64,000 nt of DNA from Trissonchulus latispiculum (lineage: Eukaryota; Nematoda; Enoplea; Enoplida; Ironidae). Below are positions 31,147 to 42,919 of this stretch, one piece after another (positions within the stretch are counted from its first letter, which is position 1; each line of letters opens with the position of its first letter). The notes beneath the pieces are model-generated. The model had not been told where the DNA came from, ran no database searches, and saw only the letters and a list, made by a program, of their open reading frames with translations. Position numbers and translations under genes: made by a program. The stretch covers positions 1 to 64,000 of the forward strand of contig JASAND010018212.1 in NCBI GenBank assembly GCA_030248195.1, written 5' to 3'.

Positions 31147-32718
31147 TCAGACCATCAAATTGTCAAAGTACGCTAGTCTCATTAAACTGATACAGTAATA
31201 CACGATTTGACCCAGCGATAAAAGAGATGCTCCCAAGAATAATGATAATATTCCTCCAATGCTGCTTACGAATGATGAAGTAGAGTACTCGTAGTATTCC
31301 TCGTACTTCAGTAAATAACGATAGGCTGGTTGAATAGTTAAGGCAATATTCGGCTCATGTCCAAGCATCAATTCGTCAGCAAACACTACACTGTATTTCT
31401 TATTGCAGGATGGGATCATGCATTTCTTGTTACAATCCTCCTTTTGTTTCTTGCATTGCTGTTGTCTGCTGACGTTGACAGGAGCTGCCATGCTTGTGTA
31501 GTCGCAAGCCGTTGCCAACGAGCAGTTTAGTTCGAAGTTACAAATGGTGCAGTTGTAGAGACATGACATGCTTTCGTGATCGCATATATCACTACACTTC
31601 TTCGGATCGTGGTATGCTGTATACAGACTGAGTCTGATTTGCTCATATCAGTGAATTGTTGTGGTGCAAACATATACACGTCGTATCCTGATCCCGGTCT
31701 GATCGACATTCTGTAGTCGTCAACGTGGTTGCGAAAACTCATCCAGATGGTATTGTATGTGTCCCTTAGAAAAATCATAAGAGTCAACTTCGAGACTTCC
31801 GACACAGTAGCATTCAGTAGTATTCGAGAGCAAATGCAATGTTTCTTGTTCTCTATGATCTCGGTGCTAACAAAAGACTGTATTTCAGATTTCGGATCTA
31901 TACGTCGATAAGCTGTACATGCATCTACAAGAAAGCTTGAATTAAGCATTCTTGTCAGTCTTCCATGAGTTCTGATATAATCATTTATTTTCCTTTGTAA
32001 TGACATTTTGTCCGTATTGTATATGAAGCTACCGTCCAACCGCACGTATTTGCGCTCATCCACCGACCGGTTTTTTCCAGAAATTTAATGCAATCTAGTG
32101 GTAACGCGAATTCTTCTTCTGACAACAGTAGACTCATTAAAGATTCTTGGTCTCTGGCATTTAGTGCCTTGTAAGACACGGTCTCAAAACTATCTATTGA
32201 AACGCCTAACCTTGCTGCCAAAGCATGCTTGTTAGTAGTCCAGAAGTACCAACTTCCGTTAACAGTTGCAACTAATCTATGAATACAATCACCGGATTTA
32301 TAGTTTGCCGAGTAATCAAAATCTACCAGATCTACGTTAGACATGTAACGCCAGTAATGATATTCTCCAAACGTTAGTTTGGAGCTAATAATGGCATGCT
32401 CTACAATGGAAAGATTGTGTTTCTCTACTATATCAGCACGTATGGTGAAGTCAGTCAGTTCTTGGCAAAGCGATAAAGTTGGAAAAGCTGGGTCTCCTTC
32501 AATTGACATACGGTACGAAGTTTGTTGTTGGATGAAGCTTTCAATATCTGCTTGTAACATGAAGCCCATTAAAACTAAAGAGCCGAGTAGAAAACATATC
32601 CAAATTGGTTTTGCCTATCCTACTTCTTCGGTGATTAGTTCGCTGATTCCGTGTAAGGTGGTATGCTGTACATATCTTTGCAGTAGCTTTTTTTGTTCTC
32701 TTTATGACTTCTGCTCAT
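31147..32718 (-). pseudogene. DEG/ENaC channel pseudogene
   Basis: This is a relative of the channel at 21.7 kb, aligned from the start Met (32718) to the identical end YFDNLMV. Damage includes a frameshift in a seven-A run near the start, TAG in place of the Trp before transmembrane helix 1, a frameshift at an A6 run near 32073, and another near 31620 before the Cys-rich segment. Both membrane helices remain readable (IWICFLLGSLVLMGFML; GGILSLFLGASLLSLGQIVYYC). It is single-exon like its relative, so duplication of an intronless gene is the simplest history. Confidence 0.9.
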
Positions 32719-35700
32719 GACTATGATGCAATCGGAGAGCAAACAGTGCCAATTTAACCAGTCACTGCTTCAAGAAGGAAAACTCTAAAGTAGCTTAAAA
32801 TTTTAGCACTACGACTGTAAATAAATACGTAAGTAGAAGCAGTATGTAAGTACGATAAGCAAACTAAATATGCTTTCACTGTGCAGTCTAGAAGTGTGCA
32901 ACAATATTCGCGTAAGTCAGCATTTGAATAACGCTTTCACTGCAACGTCGCCCTCAGTCTCAGTTTCATTAACGCGATTAACGTGGACCGGGATAATTAT
33001 GATATTTACAGAAACTGCCATATTTAACAAAAATATAAATGCGATGGGTTTTCCGAAACATAGCATAGTTAAAACATAAGCATTGGATAAGGAGGGATGG
33101 GGGAATTCTACCAAGAAACATTTCACAAGAAACACAGATCAAGCGAAGGGGAAACGATTCAGGGTTGCTTATAAATTTTATGATAGACTGATGTCTGATA
33201 TGAGATAATCAATTATAAGTGATAGAGAATCAATTCGCAAATTGCAGCTATTCGCATATGTCAGTATAAATTTTCTTTCTTTCTTTCTTTTATTTATTTC
33301 TTTCATTCTTTTATTTCGTTCTTTATTTGAATTTCTTTGTTGTCTGCTAAAGATGATAGACAGACAAGCATATAAAGTTACACACAAAGATCAAAATGTC
33401 AAAATATTAAGGGTCTGCTCAAAGAGAAAACGATGCAGCGTGCCTGTTACAAGCCAAAGGTTGATGCAACCAAGATGACTGCTGCTTAATTGATGGCAAA
33501 GTTATTACAATTAGTGAAATTATTTCTGGAAACCTTTCTCTCATTTTCTTCCATATTCTTTCTCTTCTTTCTTTTTCTTTTGTTCCTTTCTTTTTCTTTT
33601 GTTTCTTTCTTTAAATTCATTCATTCTTTCTTTGTTTCTTTTCTTTTCTTTAAACTGAAATAAGCGAAAAGCTGTAGAAACATTTTGCTTTTAATTTTCC
33701 TTTCTGCTTTGTTAACTATTATGAGTTTTGTGACTTTCAACCTAAAACCTTCTACGTTACTGTCGAAACTTGAATATTTTGCAAGTTTTGATTACATGAA
33801 GTGCCATTGTTTGAGTGAAGCAATAGAAACTTGCGACTGTATGTTTTTTACAGCAATTTCTCGATTTAAACAATTTGCATCTCTAGAAAAACAACGGGAG
33901 CCAGTTATTCTCTTGGTATTTTCAATTGACAATCAAACGTGTGATCTTATAAGTAAACAAAATCAGTAAAGATGGAATGCAATCACCAGGAAACGTGGTG
34001 AGAGGCTGTAAAATAGTGAAGGCTATGAAAAGTTGGAGAGATCATTAAATGTAATTTTCACGCAATCAAGAAGAGAAACTGACCACCTAGCACATTTGAC
34101 TACCCATAGGAAAGCGGGACAAGGGGGGGGTCTGGATACCTATTGAGAATGCTCGGTAAATTAAGCATCCGTAATTTAGAAATTTTAAATTTTATCAGAA
34201 AGAAACAAAGTATGGATCAAAAAATTTATGTTATATTTTGTATTTTTGCGTCTCAGCGCAGTCATTGTGTTTTCTAATAAATTTGTTTTGGAACCACGGA
34301 GCTTAAAATTATGCTAAGCTTCACTTAGAGTCTTTAATTTCACTTAACGTTTTCAATAACTTCACTTAACGTTTTCAAAAACCTTAACTTCAGTAAAATT
34401 AGAACTAGACTTAACTTCACTAGACAGTCAGTTTCTAGACTGGGAAAGTAGTTATTAAGTTTGGCTGTCTAAAAAATAAAACTTTGGACTCAAAAATTGG
34501 TCACACATTATTCAAGCTGAGATAACAATCTCAGCAATCTAACACCATGAGGCAAACATCCCTGACATCTAAACATCCATGACATCCCAAACATCTAATA
34601 ACCGCGACACAATATGGATTGGATGTATTAATATTCAGCATTATTCTCAACAATAGGAATATCCCGCTATTACTGTTGCTTCTTAAGTTTTGTGCAGCAG
34701 GGTCCTGCTACTAATGTTCTCACTTATAAGTAAAAAGTTTAATATAGTTTAATTTTTTAAATAAGATTCAAAACGGTTATATTTATATTATAATGTTATA
34801 TTTATAATAAGAAAGGGGCCCTACTTTCTGTTCCTTTAATTGTTATAATATCTTTTTCACAAGTCCCCCTTGGTTGCCTCGAAATTTCGATATATAGTTA
34901 ATGTCCATTATGCAAATTAGCTTCCGTGGCGTGATTGCATTTGAGTAGTTAGTGATGACGCAGTCAACCGACTTTATTATAGCAACATCAGAGTGAAAAA
35001 GCGATTTTCAAATTCGCGCTTTTCACGTTAGATTATTGCACTGGCGACGTCAAGTACTATTGAGGTTTGTTTACTGATTGCAAGTGGACAAGCTAACAAG
35101 CTACTGCTGTAAAACTACATAAAATGTATAAATATTGTATAAAAATGCTTGTATACATTGTATACATACAATTATACATATACTATACAATTATATATAT
35201 ACATATACTATACAATTACAAGAATGCAACCGTTTCGGTTATTATCATAAAAAGGATGCTCCTCTCCTACAATTATCGACGAGTATACAGGTGCATCTTG
35301 GTTTCTATACTCAGTTCCGGGACAATTCATCAGATTATTTTGCACGCGAAGAAGTATTATTCAACTGAGCGTGATTTTTAAAATAGTCTAGACCATACGT
35401 GTTGTTGGAGGCGAATGGGGGAGGTTCATCCTCCCTGGACCTGACCTCACCCCACCCCGGTTTACTTGCAAAAAATACTTCCCCTCATGCACATGTATAA
35501 TCCTGTCCTGACACTGCGTCGAGATTCTGCTCCCTTTAGGAGCCAACTTGTCTGATCTGTACACATATTCATATATAGTTCCGCATTTATTCTCCTGTAT
35601 AGTACACATATATAGTTCCGCATTTATTCTCCTATATTGGGTCCTATACCCCAGTTTCAGTCAGTACAGATTACGTCATAAATTGCAGTTACCTCAGAAT

Positions 35701-36340
35701 CTCCACAACTGTCAAGTTTACTACCCCTTTGCTGCCATCAGCGAATTCTTTGGCTAATTGCTATCAAGCAAGTAGTGTGCGGCGAATGGCAATAAAAATG
35801 GTGCTATCATTCGTGAGAAATAACCAGATTGTTGCTAAATATAGTTATTTGTGCGCGTCACATTTTTAGTGCTTCCTTAATTTCAACATGACAAATTCTA
35901 TTACGCGTGCGCTAGTACACATTTCCACAATAAAGTTTATACATTACCCGTGAATCTACTTTATGGCCTCGGGCACAGCAAATATTTCCTAGTATCTGCA
36001 CAGATTCTATTGCGAAGGATGTTGTAGCACTGTTGACAAAAAGGAGACATACTTAGTTACAGGCTTTGTATCAAAGATGCTGGCTGCAGTTATGACACAA
36101 GAAAGACAAAGCAGATGTGGAGAAACAAAAGCTGCAGTCTTAACCTTAACTTTATTTAGTTTAAAGAATTGCATGTAGCGAAATAATAGTGTTCATGGCA
36201 TGATTTAGAATGGTAAAATTTGCTAAAATCACAATAAAATGGAAAATAGAATTCGCAGACTTGTGGTTCTACTCTACAGTTCTACTGTAAGGGAAGCAGG
36301 CATAGGAAAGATTGATAAGCCTGATATGGGAGGTCAGCTG
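32719..36340. other. No recognisable gene; CT-rich and AT microsatellites
   Basis: Over 3.6 kb no frame resembles a known family. There are TTTC-rich tracts at about 33268-33325 and 33530-33660, and an A/T microsatellite (ATACATATACTATAC-type) at 35110-35225. A frame at 33685-33969 has a hydrophobic start and several Cys, but nothing else supports it. Confidence 0.45.
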
Positions 36341-36580
36341 ATTGCCCTGTGGTGTAACGGTAGCATGTCTGTTTCCGGATCAGAAGGGCCGTGGTTCTAT
36401 CTCGGCCTGGCCAATACTTTACTTTCAGTGGTGAGTGAAAAGCTGAACCTCCCTTTTCCCTTCTCTCTTCTAGGTCCTGGCTTCGTGGGTACGAGGTTAC
36501 CTGACGCCTCCCGTTCGGGCTTGTCCTTGGTTTCTTCCTGGTCCACCAGCCCTTACGTTAAGAAAATGAAGTAAAGTTAA
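36341..36580 (+). repeat. tRNA-Arg-headed SINE-like segment
   Basis: Bases about 36344-36413 resemble tRNA-Arg with anticodon CCG: the loop TTCCGGA sits between TCTGT and TCAGA, and a D-arm box TGTAACGGTAGCA and a degraded T-arm box GGTTCTATCTC are present. Stems are imperfect. The following 170 bases, ending TTAAGAAAATGAAGTAAAG, look like a SINE body. No target duplication was identified. Confidence 0.5.
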
Positions 36581-37653
36581 CATAGGAAAGTGAAAAAGTT
36601 AGGAAAATTTCGCGGTAACCAAAAGTTTGAGCGCTGTGCAAGAGTAAACGAGCTATAGCTGGGCAAAATGTTAATCTGGACTAGGTAGCGTGTTAATATC
36701 TATATGAGGTATTTTTGTGTTAGCTCAGCCATTTTCTAAAAATTTCAAAGTTGGGTGAAGCCGGTTTTTGCACAAATTTGACTTACAAAAACGTCACCAA
36801 AGAAATGTTTCGTCGTGGCCTGAAATAACCGTTTACTGCACAGATTTCGCGTATAGATATTAACACAGTACACAAATAGAGGCTCAATTTCCATACGCAA
36901 AATCCATGCTGCTACTTGTGGATAGCTCATACTTTTGGTTACCGCGTTGGCGTTTGGCCTCAGAATACGTCATTTTCTCAATTTTTTGGATATAATGGTC
37001 CATAAGTCGGGTGAAAGCCAAATTCGGTATGCCAGTTTGCACATATGAAAGAAAGATGTGCGCTAAATTTAACTGCAATTGCTGGAGTTTAACTGCGGAT
37101 GCATGCCTTAGTCCGATGACGGAGGCCTAGAGTCAAAAAATCCCAAATTTTCAAATTTTTCAAATACAGCCAAATTTTATATTAAATTGAAGCTCTCGAT
37201 GTCCTGAACATTTTATCTTCTTGCACCAAGTCTCTACAAAGCAGTATGAGAAAGTTAAGCCGCATTAAAGTTTGAAGTAAATAACAGTCGGAAGGAGCTT
37301 GATCAAATGGTTCAAACGCCGTTTCTCGCTCGATGCTTGACGTATCATTGTCATTTGCACAGCAATAAATAGCCCAAGATAGAGGCTTCAATTTGATGAA
37401 CTGACCATACCGTAGTCTTTTGTCATCCCATGTGTACACGTCTTCGAAGCCCTTAGCGAGTCATAGTGGCGTAAATACTAAATTTTAGGGATTTGAACTG
37501 CAATATCTCTTAACTGGATTGAACCTGGACTCTAAAAATGTGTCATGTTTTTGGACATATATGGGGGTATATTACACCCGAAAATGAGCGAAATCGGTGA
37601 CTATAAAATTTGGTACCCGGCGACCCCCCCCCCTTAAGTATCCACTATTTCAG
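36581..37653. other. Probable 5' region or intron of the kelch gene
   Basis: No coding exon was recognised upstream of the first kelch exon. The gene's 5' exons must lie here, further left, or be lost. Confidence 0.3.
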
Positions 37654-38880
37654 ACAGAATCAGTAATAGTTATTGCTGGTGGAGAGCCAGATGGAGTGGC
37701 TGTCGAAATGCTCAGAACAGGTGAAGGTAACACCTGGGAAACGCTTCCATCAATGAATCAGTCGAGACGCTCTCCAGCTGGAGTTTGCGCAGATGGGAAA
37801 GTCTACGTTATCGGTGGACGTCGTGGAAGGGACGGAGGCATGATTAGTTCCGAGGTAGATATTATCAAGAATTCAGTAGTACATAACAACAAAGAGTGAC
37901 AAACATAGTCATCAAGCAGTAAACATCATCTGCACAATAACGGTTCGCTCGCTCCCCCACAACTGTCTACTCACTACGGAGCACACAACTGTATTTACTC
38001 ACTCGCTTGTACGTCTGTGTTTAATTGAAGCGAGTGAGTGTACACAGGAGTCTACTGAGTACACGGTTGTAGAGGTCGGCTTTTTTTAGTACAAATTATG
38101 AATTCTGGTTATGTGTGTGACGCTTATTACACTCTTAGCTTAACACTCTCTTTTGTACTCTTGATAACATAGCTCAAAATTTGAGTGTCAATTCTTCAAG
38201 TTTGAAATATGGGTAGAGGGTTATCAATACATTGATTCAAGCGACTTACAGTTGAAATATCTGTCTTCATCTTACTTACAGAGATAATTTTATACGGCTT
38301 TTACCCATTCGGCTCACAAGTCCACAAATTTGTTCTGCAAATGTGCCATTCCTGGTAAAAATCACAGAGGGTCTGCCCTTTTCTCCCCGTCTGGCCGCAA
38401 GGGTCTACCGGTTTCTGATCTGGATGCGTTTAAACGCATTCATGATACATATAAATTTTACTTTTTATGGCTATTTGCTAATGTTATTAATGTTTCTAAT
38501 GTTGCTAGCGTCTGTTTTTCAGGTGTTTGACTTCGGCTTACAAAGATGGTCATCCATCTCACCGATGCCTGTGGAGGTAACCAATCCTACAGCAGTCTAC
38601 AGTAATGGGAAAATATATGTGCTGTCGTCCAGTCATCAATTCATGTTATTGTATGACATCACAACCGATTCGTGGTCAACCCTGTCCAATACCGGATTTC
38701 CTGAAAACACACATGTTTCCGCAGCTATTGTTGAAAACACCATCTATGCTTGTGCGGGTGAGACATGTAACTACTTGAGTTGGAGTTTCCTAGTTCGTCC
38801 CTTTATATACTTGCCTTTCCAAGGATTCGATAAAATGCAAATGTGGTCAAATCATTGTCAATTTTCGCAAAGAAAATCGT
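37654..38880 (+). CDS. Kelch-repeat protein, internal exons
   Basis: Exon 37654-37854 follows a TTTCAG acceptor and encodes one kelch blade and the start of the next (VIVIAGGEPDG, NTWETLPSMNQSRRSPAG, KVYVIGGRRG). A 668-bp intron (37855-38522, GTAGAT..TTTCAG) joins in phase to 38523-38757 (VFDFGLQRWSSISPMP, NGKIYVLSS, DSWSTLSNTG). A GTGAGA donor at 38758 and an AAG acceptor at 38823 define a 66-bp intron; after it comes GFDKMQMW and a possible GTGAGT donor near 38879. Kelch blades build a beta-propeller that binds partner proteins, commonly in BTB-kelch ubiquitin ligase adaptors. No BTB domain or terminal exon is visible, so the gene is partial here; whether it is expressed is unknown. Confidence 0.75.
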
Positions 38881-39014
38881 GAGTTGTCGTACATGTCATA
38901 AGCAAGCGTAGTTCACCGACTAAATGTTCAAAAATTTCTCACAGCTGATGTGTTTAACGAAAACAACTAAGCTTCTGCACAACAAGAAAAGACATATTGG
39001 GCAGCATATGCATG

Positions 39015-41617
39015 AGTAGTATAGGCTCCGCTTTTCGACCAGTACTCCGGGAATCAAAATCTGGAGTAAATTTTTGTTACCCTTTCTTAGGTTATAGTTA
39101 CAAGTTTGTCTTCGTTGTTTTGTTTTAGCACCCTTCCTATGATTCTATATTCCTTACTCACCCAGGTTCTTGGGTTTTCCTAGCTTCTAACTTCAAGTGT
39201 TTATATAATTTTGGTGCAGCATCATCCAATCAGGTTTCATAAAACTTTCATGTGTTCCATTTGACCTCCTCTAACTCTCCCACCTCTCATCCAATTTTGG
39301 TGAACTAAAAAATAGTGAACTCCATTTACTCTGGCCTGTCCTATAAAACAGATAAACTTCGATATTGTACATCCATCTCTATCTTGAGCTTAGTTTACCT
39401 GTATCAGGATCACAATTCCTAGTTTACCTTTCTGAGCTCATATAAGTTTACTAGGGTTTATGTCATTACATTTTTCGGGCGACTCATCCCATTCGTCAAT
39501 ACCCTTATTAAGTCACATTTTCTATTCCTAAGCCTATTATATTTCCGACCTTATGTACTTTCAGACCATTTGTCCTTACACCTAGCATACTCCGAGTCTA
39601 TTTATTTTGGATTTACCTCTTTACACCCATATACACCTATACACCTATATACAATCGCGTCGAACTGGTGGGCCAATCTAGACATGACTAACTTCGAGTA
39701 CAATGAAACAATACAAGTGGAAATTGATCCTTGTTGTTTGACATTGGTTAACATTACTCGAACATTACTTAAAGAATGTTCCTAAGGCACGGTGTAGGCT
39801 CAGTGTATACTCGGTTCTGGCTCGATGTATTCTCACTGCTAACTCGGAGCTTGTTTGGAGTGACTCAAAATAAATAGAAGCAGAAAAGACAAGGTACATA
39901 AAAGCATGAAGATAAATCAATAAAAAAGTAGAAGAATAAAATGACCACCGAAATTGTACTTTGGTATTGGTATTACATCACTCTGAAGGCTCGGTGTATG
40001 CTCAGTGTTAACGTGGAGGTAATTTAGAGTGACTCAAAGCTCTCAGGTAAGGTGGATGTAGATAAGATAAAGGTAAGCCTGAATCATCTAAGGTTGAAAA
40101 AATGATCAAAAGGTTCGATGTTAGTTCAGACTAGGTTTGGTGCAGGGCTGGAGTAACGCATAATTTAACTTGGTGTGGTCAATGTGAATCCAAAATGGTT
40201 TTAAATCCAAAAATAAGGCCAAAAACGTCAGGGTAAGAGTGATAAATTTTTAAAGAATCTGGGTAGAGGAAAAGGTATGAGTTAGTTACTCACCACGTCG
40301 AATTGGGCTATATACGGGAAGGTGGTAGTGGGGGGTGCAGTGTAAACTGAAAATTTGGGCATGGAAAACCAGAATAATTGAAATTTGGAGGACCAGATGG
40401 AAATGAACGCTAAAGTAGCACGTAGAACATGCGTGATTAATAAGAACTTAAATGGAGGACAATGACAAATGAATTTTATGACTGTACAAAAAATTAAGAG
40501 TATGCTTAAAGTAAGTTTGGAACAAGTTGGGAATAGGTTCGGAGTAAGCTCAGAGTAGGCTCGGTGTATACTCGGTGTTTACTCGGAGTAGGTCTGGAGT
40601 GACTCAGAGCAAGTTAAAGAAGGTTGGTCTAAGGTTAGGTCAGACATGATAGGTAAAGGTAAGAATCTATAAAAATTGAAAAAGTATACTCAGAGTAGGT
40701 TTGCTGCAATGTAGGAGTGACGCCATACACGAAGAAGGTAAGGTGAATGATAATGCAAGGTAGGAAGGTAAATCATAGAAGAAAGTTGGATAAGATAAAC
40801 TCAGAGTGGGCTCAGTGTAAAGAAGAAGTGACTTAGTGAATGAAGACAAGGAATTCAAAGTAGGAAAGTAGATCATGGAAGAAGGATGGGAAAGCAAGGT
40901 CAGAGTAGGCGTGTAGCAGTTTAAGAGTGACTCAGTGAATGAAGCCAATGTTAATGATGAAGTAGGATAGGCCGGTAAAAAAATTGTTAAAGTAAAGATT
41001 GTATATAGGTGGAAAGAGGTAAAACCAAAATAAATAGGCTCGGAGTATGCTAGGTGTAAGGACAAATGGTCTGAAAGTACATAAGGTAGGAAATATAATA
41101 GGCTTAGGAATGGAAAATGTGACTAAATAGGGGTACTGACGAATGGGATGAATCGGCCGAAAAATGGAATGACATAAACCCTAAACTTATACGAGTTCAG
41201 AAAGGTAAACTAGGAATTGATACAGGTAAACTAAGCTCAAGATATATAGTGATGGATGTACAATATCGAAGTTTATCTGTTTTGTAGGAAAAGGCCAGAG
41301 TAAGTTCAGTTCACTACTTTTTAGTTCACCAAAATTGGATGAGAGGTGGGAAAGTTAGAGGAGGTCAAATGGAACAGTTTATGAAAATTTTATGAAACCT
41401 GATTGGATGATGCTGCACCAAAATTATATAAACACTTGAAGTTAGAAGCTAGGAAAATCCAAGAACCTGGGTGAGTAAGGAATATAGAATCATAGGAAGG
41501 GTGCTAAAACAAAACAACGAAGACAAACTTGTAACTATAACCTAAGAAAGGGAAACAAAAATTTACTCCAGATTTTGATTCCCGGAGTGCTGGTCGAAAA
41601 GCGGAGCCTATACTACT
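39015..41617. mobile_element. Foldback element with 6-bp target duplication
   Basis: The ends are AGTAGTATAGGCTCCGCTTT at 39015 and its complement ending at 41617, flanked on both sides by TGCATG, a direct 6-bp repeat. The inverted arms extend about 600 bp inward (to about 39640 and 41000), with high identity. The 1.35-kb middle is built of diverged tandem units around CTCAGAGTAGGCTC..GTGTA..AGTGACTCA (about 100-130 bp each). No transposase frame is present, so it is non-autonomous. The frames at 39570-39785 and 41065-40667 are mirror images from the two arms. Confidence 0.85.
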
Positions 41618-42330
41618 TGCATGGCATTAGCTTTGGTATAGGTTGGACGGTTGGAGAGCACTGCTAGCTTAAACTTGAGGAACCGATTAAAATTTGGAAA
41701 ATTTTGGACCCCGAATCAAATAGTTTAAAAGAGATGCAAGCCCGGAAGCTGAAACTTGGTGTGAACATAGGTCGCCAACATTATACCAAATATGAAAAAG
41801 TCTGGCCTGCGCAAAGCAGACTTATGCTACTCGAAACATGACAGAAGTGCAAACACAGCTAAAAGTGGATTTTTGAAGATTGTCCAATATGCACAATAGT
41901 TATATCAATCGATAGATTTCATAATTTTGAACAACTGTTTTTCCTGACGCAATCGCGTATTTGCCACCAACTTCAAGTTATTTTCGAAAAACTGAAATTT
42001 CACCGTTTGAAAGGATCACTGAATTGGGGGTTTCTACCTTCAATGTTCCTTAGTTTAAAGGTTTTAATTAAGTTGGGAAAACGGTTGTATCGGGTAGAAG
42101 TCATTCATTTACATGTATTTTGTTACGTATAAACGGTGCATGGTTGCTTTCTTGTCTTGTGGCAGGCTGTACAGATCCCACAAGAATGTAGTGGTCGGCA
42201 GTTGAGTTGGTATTCCCTGAACACTCGAAGTGTCTGCTGTGAGGTTTGGTCCTATATGCGCGCGTATTTCTTGAAATAAAGACCGGACTTCGTGTAAATT
42301 TAGGAAACTAGATGCAGGTTCAGGTCTGAG
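41618..42330. other. No recognisable gene
   Basis: Intergenic sequence between the foldback element and the LTR of the second NADAR element. Nothing recognised. Confidence 0.4.
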
Positions 42331-42907
42331 GTGTGTGATGTAAAAACTAAGTCAGAACCCTAATTTCTCCTCCAACCTACAGTTAATGAAACACAAAATT
42401 AGTTTTTACTGAAAAGTTCAACAATTAGCACCAACAAAATAGTCAGACTTCAGTACAAAACAACTACTCGGCTCAACACAAAAGGCTACACCCAACCGTC
42501 AAACAATCAGAATACGGTATAATGGCGGACGCACTTCGGGATCAACTACCTTCCCCCACAACACAAAGACTCAACTAAACTGCGTCAAACTGGTTTTCAG
42601 CCGACCTTATATAGTGACAAACAATCGATAAAAGCCAACCTTACACACTAGTGAGAAATGATTGATTGTTATCACGTCACAGTACAAATTTGGACATCTG
42701 TTATTTAAGATATTAACTCACTTATTGCAAATGCATCCCAAAACTACAGTATAACTGTTTTTATACATATATCGCTAACTTCACGCTTTAAATTAGATTA
42801 CTGTAGGTATACTGTACAAAATACTGTAGAATCTAGAGAATTACTGTAATTTTACAGTCCTCATACTTAGGCTTAGCACGTCCGACTGACTAATATTCCA
42901 CAAAATA
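42331..42907 (-). repeat. Probable LTR of second NADAR element, with TATA box
   Basis: On the minus strand it follows the polypurine tract with TATTTTGTGGAA and ends near CATCACACACC (42340-42330), the same start and end marks as the candidate LTR at 11959-12398. A TATA box, CTATATAAGG, lies at about 42613-42605 (minus). The identity of the ends rather than the middle supports the LTR reading. Confidence 0.6.
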
Positions 42908-42919
42908 CCCCCTCTTTGC
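42908..42919 (-). promoter_or_regulatory. Polypurine tract of second NADAR element
   Basis: The minus strand reads GGCAAAGAGGGGG directly before TATTTTGTGG, matching the arrangement GGGGGAAAAGAGGGGG / TATTATGTGA in the first element. Confidence 0.65.

Noticed and set aside
33178..33660. Lys-rich and Ser/Phe-rich frames
   Set aside because: Derived from TTTC simple repeats.
35124..35381. Overlapping Tyr/Ile-rich ORFs
   Set aside because: Derived from an ATAC/TATA microsatellite.
39570..39785. 71-codon ORF and its relative at 40667-41065 as genes
   Set aside because: They are the same sequence read from the two arms of a foldback element and show no protein family.
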